This document shows, in pieces, positions 6,465 through 12,946 of a stretch of 15,800 nucleotides of DNA (position 1 is its first letter; each line of letters begins with the position of its first letter). The notes below the pieces were generated by a model. That model saw only the letters and a list, made by a program, of their open reading frames with translations. It had not been told where the DNA came from and searched no databases. The stretch comes from DASROJ01 sp035646975 (GTDB lineage Bacteria > Acidobacteriota > Polarisedimenticolia > JACPZX01 > DASXTC01). The position numbers and the translations under genes were made by a program. The stretch spans positions 1-15,800 of the forward strand of contig DASROJ010000116.1 of the NCBI GenBank assembly GCA_035646975.1, in the 5' to 3' direction.

Positions 6465-7335
6465 GAACCCTCGGTGACCTCGGGAGAGGGGCGGCGGGCA
6501 GCTCGGGTCGCCCTGCCTGGAACCAGGCGGTGTACCAGAGGTTGGCCGTCGCGGTCTCGGCGCGCGACATCCGGGCTCGTGCCAGCGTCCCCGCCCGTCG
6601 CTCCAGCTCTTCGTAATAGTCCTTCCGCTGCTTCTTGACCGCCGCCACCGAGTCGGTATCGGCCCTGAGGAGATCCGGCACGAGGTTGAAGCTCGCGAAG
6701 AGCTCGGCAAAGATGAACCGTCTCGGTTCGTGGATGACCTCGGGCACGAACGACGACGGCATCGCCGTCTCGATCCGGTATCTGGCCTTGAGGCGATCGA
6801 TCATGTCCGTCTCGAACGCCGCGTGGATGCCATGGTTGCAGGACAGCTGGCCGTCGAAGTTCCTGGTGGTGTGCAGCGGCTGGCAGGCATCACCGACATA
6901 GTGCGACAGCCAGCCGGAGCGCGAGACGATGCCGGACAGGTCCTTCTTCCGGAACGCCTCGCGAAGCTGATCGAGGACGTTGACGATCCGCCAGGGGAGG
7001 ATACCGGCATGATCAACGCGCTTGTCCCCGTACAACTCGCGGGCGCGTTGCTCGTCCATGGGGAAATCCAGGAACGGCGGCTGGCTCAGTTCGTCGAGGT
7101 CGATGAAATGGCGCCGGGCCTCCTTCTCCCCTTCCTTGTCCCTCAGAAGGCTGTCGGGCTCGATGCTCGCGTCGGAAAGGGCCGACATGTTGGCCTGGTA
7201 GAAGCCGGCCATCGGGGCCGGCAGGGACGCGGCCGAGTTCTCGGCCATGATCCTGTGAGCCACGAACCCCCAGGCCGACACGGCCGTCGTGGAGGCCGGC
7301 ACCATCACCAGCAGCGCGAGCAGAAGTCGTCTCAA
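6445..7335 (-). CDS. Secreted S1/P1-type nuclease / zinc-dependent phospholipase C-like protein
   Basis: This 296-residue protein starts with a signal peptide (MRRLLLALLVMVPASTTAVSA). Cleavage would expose W22, which matters because in this fold the mature N-terminal Trp is a zinc ligand. The remaining trinuclear zinc ligands are recognisable: H27, an Asp around 58-61, H76, H145 with D149 (HYVGD), H155 (QPLHTT), and H171 with E175 (HGIHAAFE). The H-x3-D-x5-H spacing agrees with S1/P1 nucleases. The likely activity is hydrolysis of single-stranded nucleic acids or related phosphodiesters outside the cytoplasm; the related zinc phospholipase C specificity cannot be excluded. The start is TTG at 7335; TTGA forms a 4-base overlap with the stop of the upstream 97-aa gene. 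The last 20 bases overlap gpsA on the other strand. The C-terminal tail is Pro/Arg-rich and may be unstructured. Confidence 0.88.
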   Translation of the reverse strand: MRRLLLALLVMVPASTTAVSAWGFVAHRIMAENSAASLPAPMAGFYQANMSALSDASIEPDSLLRDKEGEKEARRHFIDLDELSQPPFLDFPMDEQRARELYGDKRVDHAGILPWRIVNVLDQLREAFRKKDLSGIVSRSGWLSHYVGDACQPLHTTRNFDGQLSCNHGIHAAFETDMIDRLKARYRIETAMPSSFVPEVIHEPRRFIFAELFASFNLVPDLLRADTDSVAAVKKQRKDYYEELERRAGTLARARMSRAETATANLWYTAWFQAGRPELPAAPLPRSPRVPRATRP

Positions 7336-7625
7336 GCCTTCATCACCGGCGGGCCGCAGACCTGATCCAGGCGGCTCCAGATCATCCCGACCGGGAGCAT
7401 CGGGGGCTTGCTCGTCAGGGTGATCGTCAGTTCTTCTCCATCGAACAGGTAGCGCGCCTCAAGTGGTCCGAGCGGCGTTGCGACGCTGACCGTTCCTTCG
7501 GAGCCGCCGCCCTGTGTCGTGCCGCCAAGGCGGTGGAACTCCGCCAGGGCGTTCTCAAACGCTCCGGGGGTGAACCGCCAGGTGCGCGTGGGCTCGCCGG
7601 TGCGCGTGGACTCGCCGGTGCTCAC
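7332..7625 (-). CDS. Hypothetical 97-residue protein upstream of, and coupled to, the S1/P1 nuclease
   Basis: I do not recognise this protein. From GTG at 7625 it has 97 residues: two and a half TGE(S/P)TR hexapeptide repeats at the N-terminus, then WRFTPGAFENALAEFHRLGG and a beta-rich region (VSVATPLGPLEARYLFDGEELTITLTSKP, given here in two overlapping senses only as a description of alternating strands) ending GPPVMKA. There is no signal peptide or membrane segment. A longer reading to 7817 exists, but its N-terminal part is low-complexity and lies across the preceding gene's end and a promoter-like site. GTG 7625 is the only sensible start after the candidate promoter, but it lacks its own ribosome binding site; it overlaps the stop of a possible 12-residue leader ORF. 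Its stop overlaps the nuclease TTG start. Confidence 0.6.
   Translation of the reverse strand: MSTGESTRTGEPTRTWRFTPGAFENALAEFHRLGGTTQGGGSEGTVSVATPLGPLEARYLFDGEELTITLTSKPPMLPVGMIWSRLDQVCGPPVMKA
7581..7625. repeat. 18-bp tandem repeat at the 5' end of the 97-aa gene
   Basis: Two near-identical 18-base units lie at 7581-7598 and 7599-7616, differing at one base. A diverged third, incomplete copy (7617 onward) contains the GTG start codon. The period of six codons gives the repeat TGE(S/P)TR in the protein, so unit number could change without a frameshift. Confidence 0.7.
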
Positions 7626-7660
7626 GGAACTGGATTGAGCGACTTCGCGCCCTGAATCAT
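7622..7660 (-). CDS. Possible 12-residue leader ORF
   Basis: On the minus strand AGGAG (7671-7667) is followed after 6 bases by ATG (7660) and a 12-codon ORF reading MIQGAKSLNPVP, then TGA. The TGA (7624-7622) overlaps the GTG start of the 97-aa gene as GTGA. It has the best ribosome binding site in this stretch, while the 97-aa gene has none, so ribosomes could reach the larger gene by termination-reinitiation. The peptide has no run of one amino acid that would suggest attenuation. It may be chance, or it could mark a frameshift in the true start of the 97-aa gene. Confidence 0.3.
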   Translation of the reverse strand: MIQGAKSLNPVP

Positions 7661-7700
7661 CGAAGGCTCCTGCAATCGGACATCTGCGTGCGGCGCAGGA

Positions 7701-7730
7701 ACTATACGATCGGGGGACGTTGGCGGGCAA
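7701..7730 (-). promoter_or_regulatory. Promoter candidate for the leader ORF / 97-aa / nuclease unit
   Basis: On the minus strand TTGCCC (7730-7725) and TATAGT (7706-7701) are 18 bases apart. The -10 matches consensus at five of six bases. The predicted start near 7694 lies just upstream of the AGGAG of the leader ORF, which supports a separate transcript beginning after the LolA-like gene. Confidence 0.4.
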
Positions 7731-7755
7731 GACGGGCGGGCCGGACGACCCCGAT

Positions 7756-8565
7756 TCAGGGAATCGCCGGCGGCTCGAAGGTGGCGCGCGGGAATCCGTT
7801 GTCGAAACGCACGCCATCGACGCTGACGGTCAGGATGCGGGAGCGGCCGCCGGTGCGCAGATCCACGCGGTCGAACACCTGCCGGCGCGGGACGAGGATC
7901 CCGTCCACGAAGGTGAACTCGGCGTAGTCGCTGACGATCGCGGTGGGCGGGGTGGCCACTTCGCTGCCCATCCCCGCAAGCCGCCCGGTCTCGCGGTCGA
8001 AGAGATAGAGTGCCGCCGGGTCCAGACCGTTGCTGACCTTGATCCGATCGACCACGGCGCCGCCGCGGACCTCGTCGCCATCGTACGTGACATCGGTGGA
8101 CGAGTCATCGAGCCGGAACGGCAAGGCGAGCAGCCCATAGGCCTTCCTCACGAACGCCCGATTCGCCTTGAGCGATTCCAGATCGTCGAACCGCTCGCCC
8201 CCCACGACGAACCAGGAACGGCTGCCCGACATTCCCATCAACACCGGCTTGCCGTTCTCATCCCCCTCGACGACCGCCGGCGCGGGACCGGGGGCGGTGG
8301 GAAACTTCACGATGTAACGGGAGCTGAAGCTCGGCTGTCCGCCGGCATAGTGGGTCCATGTCGTGGAGAACGAGGCGTCCTTCTTGCTGAGCCAGGCCTG
8401 CAACCCGCCGTGCGCGGCCATCGCGCGCTCGACGATCTTCCGTGCCCTGAGATTGCCCGTGGCGGGCGCCGGGATGGAGGCGGTCAGGCGGTCCGACAGC
8501 ACGACGCAGAAGCACACCACCAGCGCCAGAACGGCAGGCAGCGCGCTTCGCAGCACCCGTTTCAT
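7756..8565 (-). CDS. Secreted LolA-like / DUF6503-like protein
   Basis: This 269-residue protein has a classical signal sequence (MKR, then a hydrophobic run to about residue 25). The mature part begins with ARKIVERAMAAHGGLQAWLSK, a helix with the A-H-G-G-x-x-x-W pattern seen in secreted LolA-like proteins of the DUF6503 kind. It continues with many beta strands: SSRYIVKFP, RSWFVVGG, DVTYDGDEVRGGAVVDRIKV, YLFDRETGRLAGM, and VDGILVPRRQVFDR. The fold is probably a half-barrel that holds a lipid or other hydrophobic ligand in the periplasm; the exact role is unknown. I chose ATG 8565 because AGGAGA stands 8 bases upstream and the signal peptide then starts correctly. The longer reading from 8643 would put a Pro/Gly-rich stretch before the signal and would start inside a tandem repeat. 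Confidence 0.75.
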   Translation of the reverse strand: MKRVLRSALPAVLALVVCFCVVLSDRLTASIPAPATGNLRARKIVERAMAAHGGLQAWLSKKDASFSTTWTHYAGGQPSFSSRYIVKFPTAPGPAPAVVEGDENGKPVLMGMSGSRSWFVVGGERFDDLESLKANRAFVRKAYGLLALPFRLDDSSTDVTYDGDEVRGGAVVDRIKVSNGLDPAALYLFDRETGRLAGMGSEVATPPTAIVSDYAEFTFVDGILVPRRQVFDRVDLRTGGRSRILTVSVDGVRFDNGFPRATFEPPAIP

Positions 8566-8590
8566 GCGCCGATTCTCCTGTCCCAGCTCC

Positions 8591-8616
8591 CCGGCCCCGC
8601 CACGAGCGGTGGCCGG
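8591..8616 (-). promoter_or_regulatory. GC-rich hairpin in the leader of the LolA-like gene
   Basis: The arms CCGGCC-CCGC (8591-8600) and GCGG-T-GGCCGG (8606-8616) form a 10-base-pair stem with one bulged base and a 5-base loop. It sits between the candidate start near 8651 and the AGGAGA ribosome binding site (about 8574-8579). No T run follows on the minus strand, so it is not a standard terminator. It could protect the mRNA or tune translation. Confidence 0.35.
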
Positions 8617-8622
8617 CGGCTG

Positions 8623-8640
8623 AATGCGTGAAATGCGTGA
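8623..8640. repeat. Two tandem 9-bp units in the leader of the LolA-like gene
   Basis: AATGCGTGA occurs twice head to tail (8623-8631 and 8632-8640), directly followed by CATGTGAAG. It lies just inside the predicted transcript and may be a regulator site or simple slippage. Confidence 0.5.
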
Positions 8641-8657
8641 CATGTGAAGCCCTGGAA

Positions 8658-8686
8658 AACATAGAGCCCGGACCGGGGGTTTTCAA
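8658..8686 (-). promoter_or_regulatory. Sigma70-type promoter for the LolA-like gene
   Basis: On the minus strand TTGAAA (8686-8681) and TATGTT (8663-8658) are separated by 17 bases. They match consensus at five and four of six positions. The predicted start near 8651 gives a leader of about 85 bases that carries the tandem 9-mer and the GC hairpin. Confidence 0.5.
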
Positions 8687-8710
8687 CGAACGGAGGACGG
8701 GCAGGCGGTG

Positions 8711-9511
8711 CTAGTGGGCGGCGCCCATCGGGGCGATATTGCCGACGTTGGAGGCGAGGTCCGTCAGCGAGGTGGCCCTGATCGCGATGGAAGACTTCCT
8801 GGTGATGTAGACGAGGTTGCCTGGCGACGGCCAGCCCACCGGCACCGGCATCCGCGCCACCCCCGGCGAGAGCCCGCAGGACGACAAGAGCCGGTCCAGA
8901 CAGGCCGGGCTGAAGAAATAATCAGAGTGCGGGTCCCGCAGAGGCCGCCACCGGGTCCCGCACAGCAGCGCCGTGAGAGACGAAAGACTGGGCGTCTCGA
9001 TGACCGCGTAGCCACCGCTTCGCAGCAGCCGCGCGACCTCCATGCAGATCGCTCTTGGCGAACCCGCTCCCCCCAGGGAGCCGAACAGCGCGATCAGGTC
9101 GAAGGTTTCGGCAGGCAGGCCGGCGTCATGCAACGACCCCTGGCGCACACCGCCGCGCAGACCCCTGTCGGCGATCCTGCGTCTGGCTGTCGCGGCCGCC
9201 TCGGCCGAAGCCTCGACACCGACGACTTCGTAGCGACCGGGATTGAGAGCGCAGAGGAAGTGTCCCTCGCCGGTGCCCACCTCGAGAACCGCGCCCGACG
9301 GCAGGATTTTCATCACCGCCGCCGCCCGCCTTAGGTCCGTGCGACGATCCCGGAGGGAAGCAGGCGTGGCTCTCTCGCCTGATCCGCGCATCGCCATGAC
9401 CAGCCCGCAGCTCCGACACCTCTCGAGGGTGCGGCCGCAAGGACTCGATTGGAGGTACGACTCGAACTCGGTTCCCAGGCAGACATCACAACGCATCTCG
9501 CGCGGTGCCAT
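8711..9511 (-). CDS. Class I SAM-dependent methyltransferase with N-terminal zinc ribbon
   Basis: This 266-residue protein opens with a probable zinc-binding module, C8-x2-C11 and C32-x2-C35 (CDVC, CRSC). A Rossmann-type methyltransferase follows: motif I VLEVGTGEGHF (75-85), an acidic end of strand 2 in VVGVEAS, FDLIALFGSLGGAGSP and the LLRSGGYAVIETPSL strand 5 region. The architecture (zinc ribbon plus Methyltransf_11/23-like domain, with FFSPACLDRLLSSCGL near the end) is like the methyltransferases often found in polysaccharide or sugar-modification clusters. The substrate cannot be assigned, and no such cluster is present here. ATG 9511 is supported by GGAGG 4 bases upstream; the longer in-frame extension to 9832 crosses the divergent promoter and is low-complexity. 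It is transcribed divergently from the small two-gene unit at 9644. Confidence 0.87.
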   Translation of the reverse strand: MAPREMRCDVCLGTEFESYLQSSPCGRTLERCRSCGLVMAMRGSGERATPASLRDRRTDLRRAAAVMKILPSGAVLEVGTGEGHFLCALNPGRYEVVGVEASAEAAATARRRIADRGLRGGVRQGSLHDAGLPAETFDLIALFGSLGGAGSPRAICMEVARLLRSGGYAVIETPSLSSLTALLCGTRWRPLRDPHSDYFFSPACLDRLLSSCGLSPGVARMPVPVGWPSPGNLVYITRKSSIAIRATSLTDLASNVGNIAPMGAAH

Positions 9512-9534
9512 CGAGCCTCCCGATACTCGCCCCC

Positions 9535-9543
9535 ATGCTAGCA
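9535..9543 (-). promoter_or_regulatory. Extended -10 promoter candidate for the methyltransferase gene
   Basis: On the minus strand TGC-TAGCAT (9543-9535) fits the TGn plus TAnnnT extended -10 pattern. No good -35 box lies 16-18 bases upstream, which extended -10 promoters can tolerate. The predicted start near 9528 is shortly before the GGGAGG ribosome binding site. Confidence 0.3.
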
Positions 9544-9607
9544 CCCCCGGCGGTCCCCGCGCCGTCCCAATTTCGTCGAACTGGAGGAGGGCACCCGGGG
9601 GCTCCGA

Positions 9608-9636
9608 TTGACACAGGTTTGATCGCGCGACACAAT
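9608..9636 (+). promoter_or_regulatory. Strong promoter placed for leaderless translation of the 60-aa gene
   Basis: A perfect TTGACA (9608-9613) is followed after 17 bases by CACAAT (9631-9636). The ATG of the small gene begins at 9644, 8 bases after the -10 ends, exactly where transcription should start. No ribosome binding site is present. The transcript would therefore be leaderless. Confidence 0.65.
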
Positions 9637-9643
9637 CCGGTCG

Positions 9644-9826
9644 ATGCTCATGGCTCCTGTCATCCCGCCCGACCCGACGACCGTCGAACGGATTCGGTCT
9701 TCGCCGCTGGCGTGGAGCCTGGCGGGGCTCCTGGCGATCGCGGCAACCTATTTCATCATCCGGCTGCTGGAGTTGGACTTGATCAACGAAGAGACCCCCG
9801 ATCAGGACGACCCGCTGTCCCGGTGA
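9644..9826 (+). CDS. Hypothetical small single-span membrane protein, leaderless
   Basis: This 60-residue protein is not one I recognise. It has a short Pro-rich N-terminus (MLMAPVIPPDPTTVE), one hydrophobic helix at about residues 22-43 (AWSLAGLLAIAATYFIIRLL), and an acidic tail (ELDLINEETPDQDDPLSR). It looks like a one-span inner-membrane protein, with topology not clear from charges. There is no ribosome binding site before either ATG (9644 or 9650); the upstream promoter places the 5' end of the mRNA at or very near the first ATG. It is followed 20 bases later by a 77-aa gene with its own ribosome binding site, and both probably share one transcript. A small exported or membrane adaptor protein is possible, but the function is unknown. 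Confidence 0.6.
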   Translation: MLMAPVIPPDPTTVERIRSSPLAWSLAGLLAIAATYFIIRLLELDLINEETPDQDDPLSR

Positions 9827-9846
9827 GACCACTCGAGGGGGACGCC

Positions 9847-10080
9847 GTGACGGCCGATTTCGAATCCCTGTTCGAGCAGATGATTGCGCAGCAACGGGGC
9901 AAGGTGCTGGCGGTGGCCAGGACGATCAACCCACGACTGACCGAAGATGACATCCTCAGCCCGCAGGACTTCCCCGAATTGATCGAAGATTCGCGATTCA
10001 ACTATGAGGACGGCCTGCTGGCCGGTCTGATCAGCGCCCAGATCGCGCTCCGGGCGCTCACCCGCGAGAGGCTCGGTTGA
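9847..10080 (+). CDS. Hypothetical 77-residue soluble acidic protein
   Basis: I do not recognise this protein. It starts at GTG 9847, preceded by a GAGGGGG ribosome binding site. It has 77 residues with no signal peptide or membrane segment. It looks mostly helical: ADFESLFEQMIAQQRGKVLAVARTI, then a loop with TEDDILSPQDFPELIEDS, then YEDGLLAGLISAQIALRAL. The central part is rich in Asp and Glu. The reading frame is open further upstream, but the extra N-terminal sequence runs through the preceding gene and is Arg/Pro-rich, so it is rejected. It follows the 60-aa membrane protein by 20 bases and converges with the agmatinase gene, leaving 22 bases between stops. A partner to the small membrane protein is a context inference only. 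Confidence 0.65.
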   Translation: MTADFESLFEQMIAQQRGKVLAVARTINPRLTEDDILSPQDFPELIEDSRFNYEDGLLAGLISAQIALRALTRERLG

Positions 10081-10101
10081 CCGGACGGAGCTGCATCCGG
10101 T
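10080..10101. terminator. Weak hairpin between convergent genes
   Basis: ACCGGA (10080-10085) and TCCGGT (10096-10101) are perfectly complementary around a 10-base loop and fill the gap between the stops of the 77-aa gene and agmatinase. There is no T run on either side, so intrinsic termination is uncertain. Confidence 0.22.
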
Positions 10102-10102
10102 A

Positions 10103-11011
10103 TCAGCCTCGGGGGCCGGCCAGCTCCGTCTCCGGGAAGATGTAGGACAACAGCTTGTAGGTCAGGCGCGCAGCGAGAAAATCGGAGGCGTGGAAGCCTC
10201 GTATCGGCGCCAGCTCCATGATGTCGAAGCCGACGATGCGCGCGTGCTCAGCGAGCCTTCGCAGAAATCGCACCGTCGGATACCACTCGCCGCCACCGGG
10301 CTCCGGCGTGCCGGTTGCGGGCATGATCGATCCGTCGAAATAGTCCAGGTCGATCGTGACGTAGACCGGCGATCCCGGCTCGATCTTGCCGATGATGCCG
10401 GGCGCCCAGTCCACACCGTACATCTGGAACGCGAACAGGGTGTCGACCTCGCCGCGGTCGATGATTTCACGCTCCTCCGGGCACTGTGCGCGGATGCCAA
10501 TCTGAATCAACCGCGCATGCTCGCGCATGCGAGCCCCGGCGCAGGCATGGTTGTTGCGCGAGCCGTGGTACGACTCGCGCAAATCGGAGTGGGCGTCGAA
10601 GTGGACGATCGTGAGATTCGGATGGCGCCGGGCGTGGGGTCCCGTCGTGCCGGGCGAAACCGAGTGCTCGCCGCCAAGGGTGACGACGAACTTTCCGTCA
10701 TCGAGGTACTTCTCCACCCTCGCTTCGACACGCCGCACCATCTGCTCGGGACTGATGCGGGCGCAGGGCACGGCCGGGGCGGTGTGGATGCCGACGCGAT
10801 ACGGCTCGCGCCGCGTCTCCTCGTCGAACAGCTCGACCTGCTGGGAGGCGACCCGGAGCGCCTCGGGTCCCTTTTCGGCGCCGCGGCCATAGGTCACCGT
10901 GCCGCCGAACGGCACGGGCAGGATGACCACCCGGGAGGTGGCATAGGCGGACTCGAGGGGAGTCAATCCGAAGTATGGATCCGGCTTCCTGCCCGCGCGG
11001 CCCGGCTTCAT
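10103..11011 (-). CDS. speB: Agmatinase (ureohydrolase family)
   Basis: This 302-residue enzyme hydrolyses agmatine to putrescine and urea using two manganese ions. The metal ligands are visible: H116 in GGEHS, D139, H141 and D143 in FDAHSD, and D221 and D223 in TIDLDYFD. GTGTPEPGG-like sequence (ATGTPEPGG, 232-240) and GFDIMELAPI (261-270) complete the signature. The family usually has D-P after the third metal motif; here it is D226-G227 followed by SIMPATGTPEPGG, a small departure. Length is normal. The ATG (11011) overlaps the speA stop as ATGA, so arginine decarboxylase and agmatinase are made together; this makes agmatinase more likely than arginase or formimidoylglutamase. A longer in-frame reading to 11410 lies within speA and is rejected. 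No urease gene is in the window. Confidence 0.93.
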   Translation of the reverse strand: MKPGRAGRKPDPYFGLTPLESAYATSRVVILPVPFGGTVTYGRGAEKGPEALRVASQQVELFDEETRREPYRVGIHTAPAVPCARISPEQMVRRVEARVEKYLDDGKFVVTLGGEHSVSPGTTGPHARRHPNLTIVHFDAHSDLRESYHGSRNNHACAGARMREHARLIQIGIRAQCPEEREIIDRGEVDTLFAFQMYGVDWAPGIIGKIEPGSPVYVTIDLDYFDGSIMPATGTPEPGGGEWYPTVRFLRRLAEHARIVGFDIMELAPIRGFHASDFLAARLTYKLLSYIFPETELAGPRG

Positions 11012-12900
11012 GTCAGGTATGTGTAGGCATCGAACTGGCCGCGGTACTCGGACAGCAGCTGACGCGCTTCGCGCGGCGAGATCCGTTTCTGCCCCTGCCG
11101 CTCCTCCAGGATCGCCTGCAGCCGGGCCGCGAGATCCTTGGCGTCGTAGCCGAAGGCCGCCAGCGTCTCGCGCACGGAGTTCCCCCTCCGGATGCGTTTG
11201 ACGTGCACCTTGCCTTCGTCGTCGACCACGATGTGGGCCTCGTTGACGGAGCCGAACAGGTTGTGCAGATCGCCCATGGTGTCCTGGTAGGCCCCGATCA
11301 GCACGATGGCCAGGTAGTACGGGTCGTGCCCGTTGAGCGAGTGGACTTCCAACGCTTCCTTGATGTCCTTGAGGTCGACGAACTTGTCGATCTCTCCGTC
11401 CGAGTCGCATGTGATGTCCACAAGCGTCGCCTTGTGGTCGGGCTTCTCGCGCAACCGGTGAATCGGCACGACGGGAAACAACTGGTCGAGAGCCCAGTGG
11501 TCGGGTATCGACTGGAAGACGGAGAAGTTGCAGACGATCTTCTCATGGAGCTGCTTGTCGAGCTCCACGAATTCGTCGGCCACGAACTTCTGTGTCTTGG
11601 CGTGACGGACCGCCTTGGCCGCGATCTCCCAGAAGCACGCCTCGCCGCGCGCCCGCTCCTCCAGGGAGAGCAGGCCCAGGTTGAACAGCGAGAACATCTC
11701 GTCACGATGCTCAAGGGCATCGTGATAGTACTCGCGATAGTTCTTCACGGAGATGCTCTTGAGAATGAAGAACAGATCGCCGATCACCTGCGGGTCCTTC
11801 GCAGAGGGCTTCAGCTTCTGCACGGTGCGCGCGCTGATCTCGGCGCGCACGTCGACCACGAGCAGAGAATGATAGGCCGTCATCGCGCGGCCCGACTCCG
11901 AAACGATGTCCGGCTCGGGCACGTTCTCGTTTTCACAGACGTCCTTGATCGTGTACACGACGTCGTTGGCGTATTCCTGCACCGTATAGTTGACGCTGGC
12001 ATCCGACGATGTCCGGGACCCGTCGTAGTCGACCCCCAGCCCCCCGCCGACGTTGATGAACTCGATCCCCACGCCCATCTTGCGGGCCTTCGCGTACACG
12101 CGGGCCGCCTCCTTGATGGCGTTCTTGAGCCGGCGTATCTCGGTGATCTGCGAGCCGATGTGGAAGTGGAACATCTTCAGGCAGTCGATGAGACGGGCTT
12201 TCTTCAACTCCTGGATCCCCTCGAGCAGCTGCGACGTCGTGAGTCCGAACTTGCTGGTGACGCCTCCCGATTTCTCCCACTTGCCGGAGCCCTTGGCGTT
12301 GAGCCGCACGCGGAAGCCGATGAACGGCTTCACGCCGCGATCGCGGATGATCTGGATCAGGTGTTCCAGCTCGTACGGTTTCTCGACCACGATGACCACG
12401 TTCTTGCCTATCTTCTGGGCGAGGATGGCGTTCGACAGGTAGGCCATGTCCTTGAAGCCGTTGCATATCAGCAGCGAATCAGGCGGCGTCTCGAGCGCGA
12501 GCGCGCCGAGCAGCTCCGGCTTGCTGCCGACTTCGATGCCGAGATTGAATTTCCAGCCCGCCTCCAGCAGCTCGTTGACGACGAACCGGTGCTGGTTGAC
12601 CTTGATCGGATAGACCGGCTTGTATTCCTTCGAGTAGCCATATTCCGTGATCGACTTGCGAAACGCGTTGCAGAGGCTCTTCACCTGCGATTCGAGAAGC
12701 TGCGGAAACCTCAGGAGCAGCGGCGTGGTGACGCCCTTGCGGGCGAGGTCCTCGACTTCCTTTGCCAGGTCGACGAACCGGGCCTCGTCGGTTCCCGGGG
12801 TGACGACCAGGTGCCCGTCCTCGTTGATCTTGAAGTAGCCGCTCCCCCACGAGTCGATCCCGTAGAGGTTCATCGCGTCATCGATGCCGAACTTCTCCAT
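11008..12900 (-). CDS. speA: Biosynthetic arginine decarboxylase
   Basis: This 630-residue PLP enzyme decarboxylates arginine to agmatine, the first step of the agmatine route to polyamines. It has the fold-III decarboxylase layout of the SpeA family: PLP lysine K100 in VYPIKVNQ, the phosphate and substrate region HFHIGSQ (245-251), VGGGLGVDYDGS (284-295), VSESGRAMTAYHS, and in the C-terminal barrel ITCDSDGEIDKFVD, which holds the Cys-Asp active-site pair. GAYQDTMGDLHNLFG is another SpeA hallmark. Length is close to that of E. coli SpeA. GGAGG stands 10 bases before the ATG. The stop overlaps the speB start (ATGA). A near-ideal TATAAT lies about 40 bases upstream, so speA-speB probably has its own promoter after the methylase gene. 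Confidence 0.97.
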   Translation of the reverse strand: MEKFGIDDAMNLYGIDSWGSGYFKINEDGHLVVTPGTDEARFVDLAKEVEDLARKGVTTPLLLRFPQLLESQVKSLCNAFRKSITEYGYSKEYKPVYPIKVNQHRFVVNELLEAGWKFNLGIEVGSKPELLGALALETPPDSLLICNGFKDMAYLSNAILAQKIGKNVVIVVEKPYELEHLIQIIRDRGVKPFIGFRVRLNAKGSGKWEKSGGVTSKFGLTTSQLLEGIQELKKARLIDCLKMFHFHIGSQITEIRRLKNAIKEAARVYAKARKMGVGIEFINVGGGLGVDYDGSRTSSDASVNYTVQEYANDVVYTIKDVCENENVPEPDIVSESGRAMTAYHSLLVVDVRAEISARTVQKLKPSAKDPQVIGDLFFILKSISVKNYREYYHDALEHRDEMFSLFNLGLLSLEERARGEACFWEIAAKAVRHAKTQKFVADEFVELDKQLHEKIVCNFSVFQSIPDHWALDQLFPVVPIHRLREKPDHKATLVDITCDSDGEIDKFVDLKDIKEALEVHSLNGHDPYYLAIVLIGAYQDTMGDLHNLFGSVNEAHIVVDDEGKVHVKRIRRGNSVRETLAAFGYDAKDLAARLQAILEERQGQKRISPREARQLLSEYRGQFDAYTYLT

Positions 12901-12917
12901 CGCTGTTTATCCTCCAA

Positions 12918-12932
12918 CGGCCTTTCGGTCCG
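12918..12932 (-). promoter_or_regulatory. GNRA-capped hairpin in the speA leader
   Basis: On the minus strand CGG-A-CC, GAAA, GGCCG folds into a 5-pair stem with one bulged A and a GAAA tetraloop. It lies at the start of the short speA leader, just before GGAGG. It could stabilise the 5' end; it is too small to call a riboswitch. Confidence 0.3.
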
Positions 12933-12940
12933 GAAGCGGG

Positions 12941-12946
12941 ATTATA
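12941..12946 (-). promoter_or_regulatory. -10 element of the speA-speB promoter
   Basis: A perfect TATAAT reads on the minus strand at 12946-12941 and overlaps the stop codon of the DNA methylase gene. The predicted start is near 12934, giving a leader of about 34 bases. The -35 position (TTCCCC at 17 bases) is poor, so an activator may be required or the match may be fortuitous. Confidence 0.4.

Noticed and set aside
7720..8631. 303-residue plus-strand frame antisense to the LolA-like gene
   Set aside because: Charged, low-complexity translation without domains; the opposite strand has a signal peptide and ribosome binding site.
10510..10535. GCATGC-containing palindromic repeat inside agmatinase
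   Set aside because: It codes for conserved-looking sequence around RMREHARL and is explained by GC-rich Arg and Ala codons.
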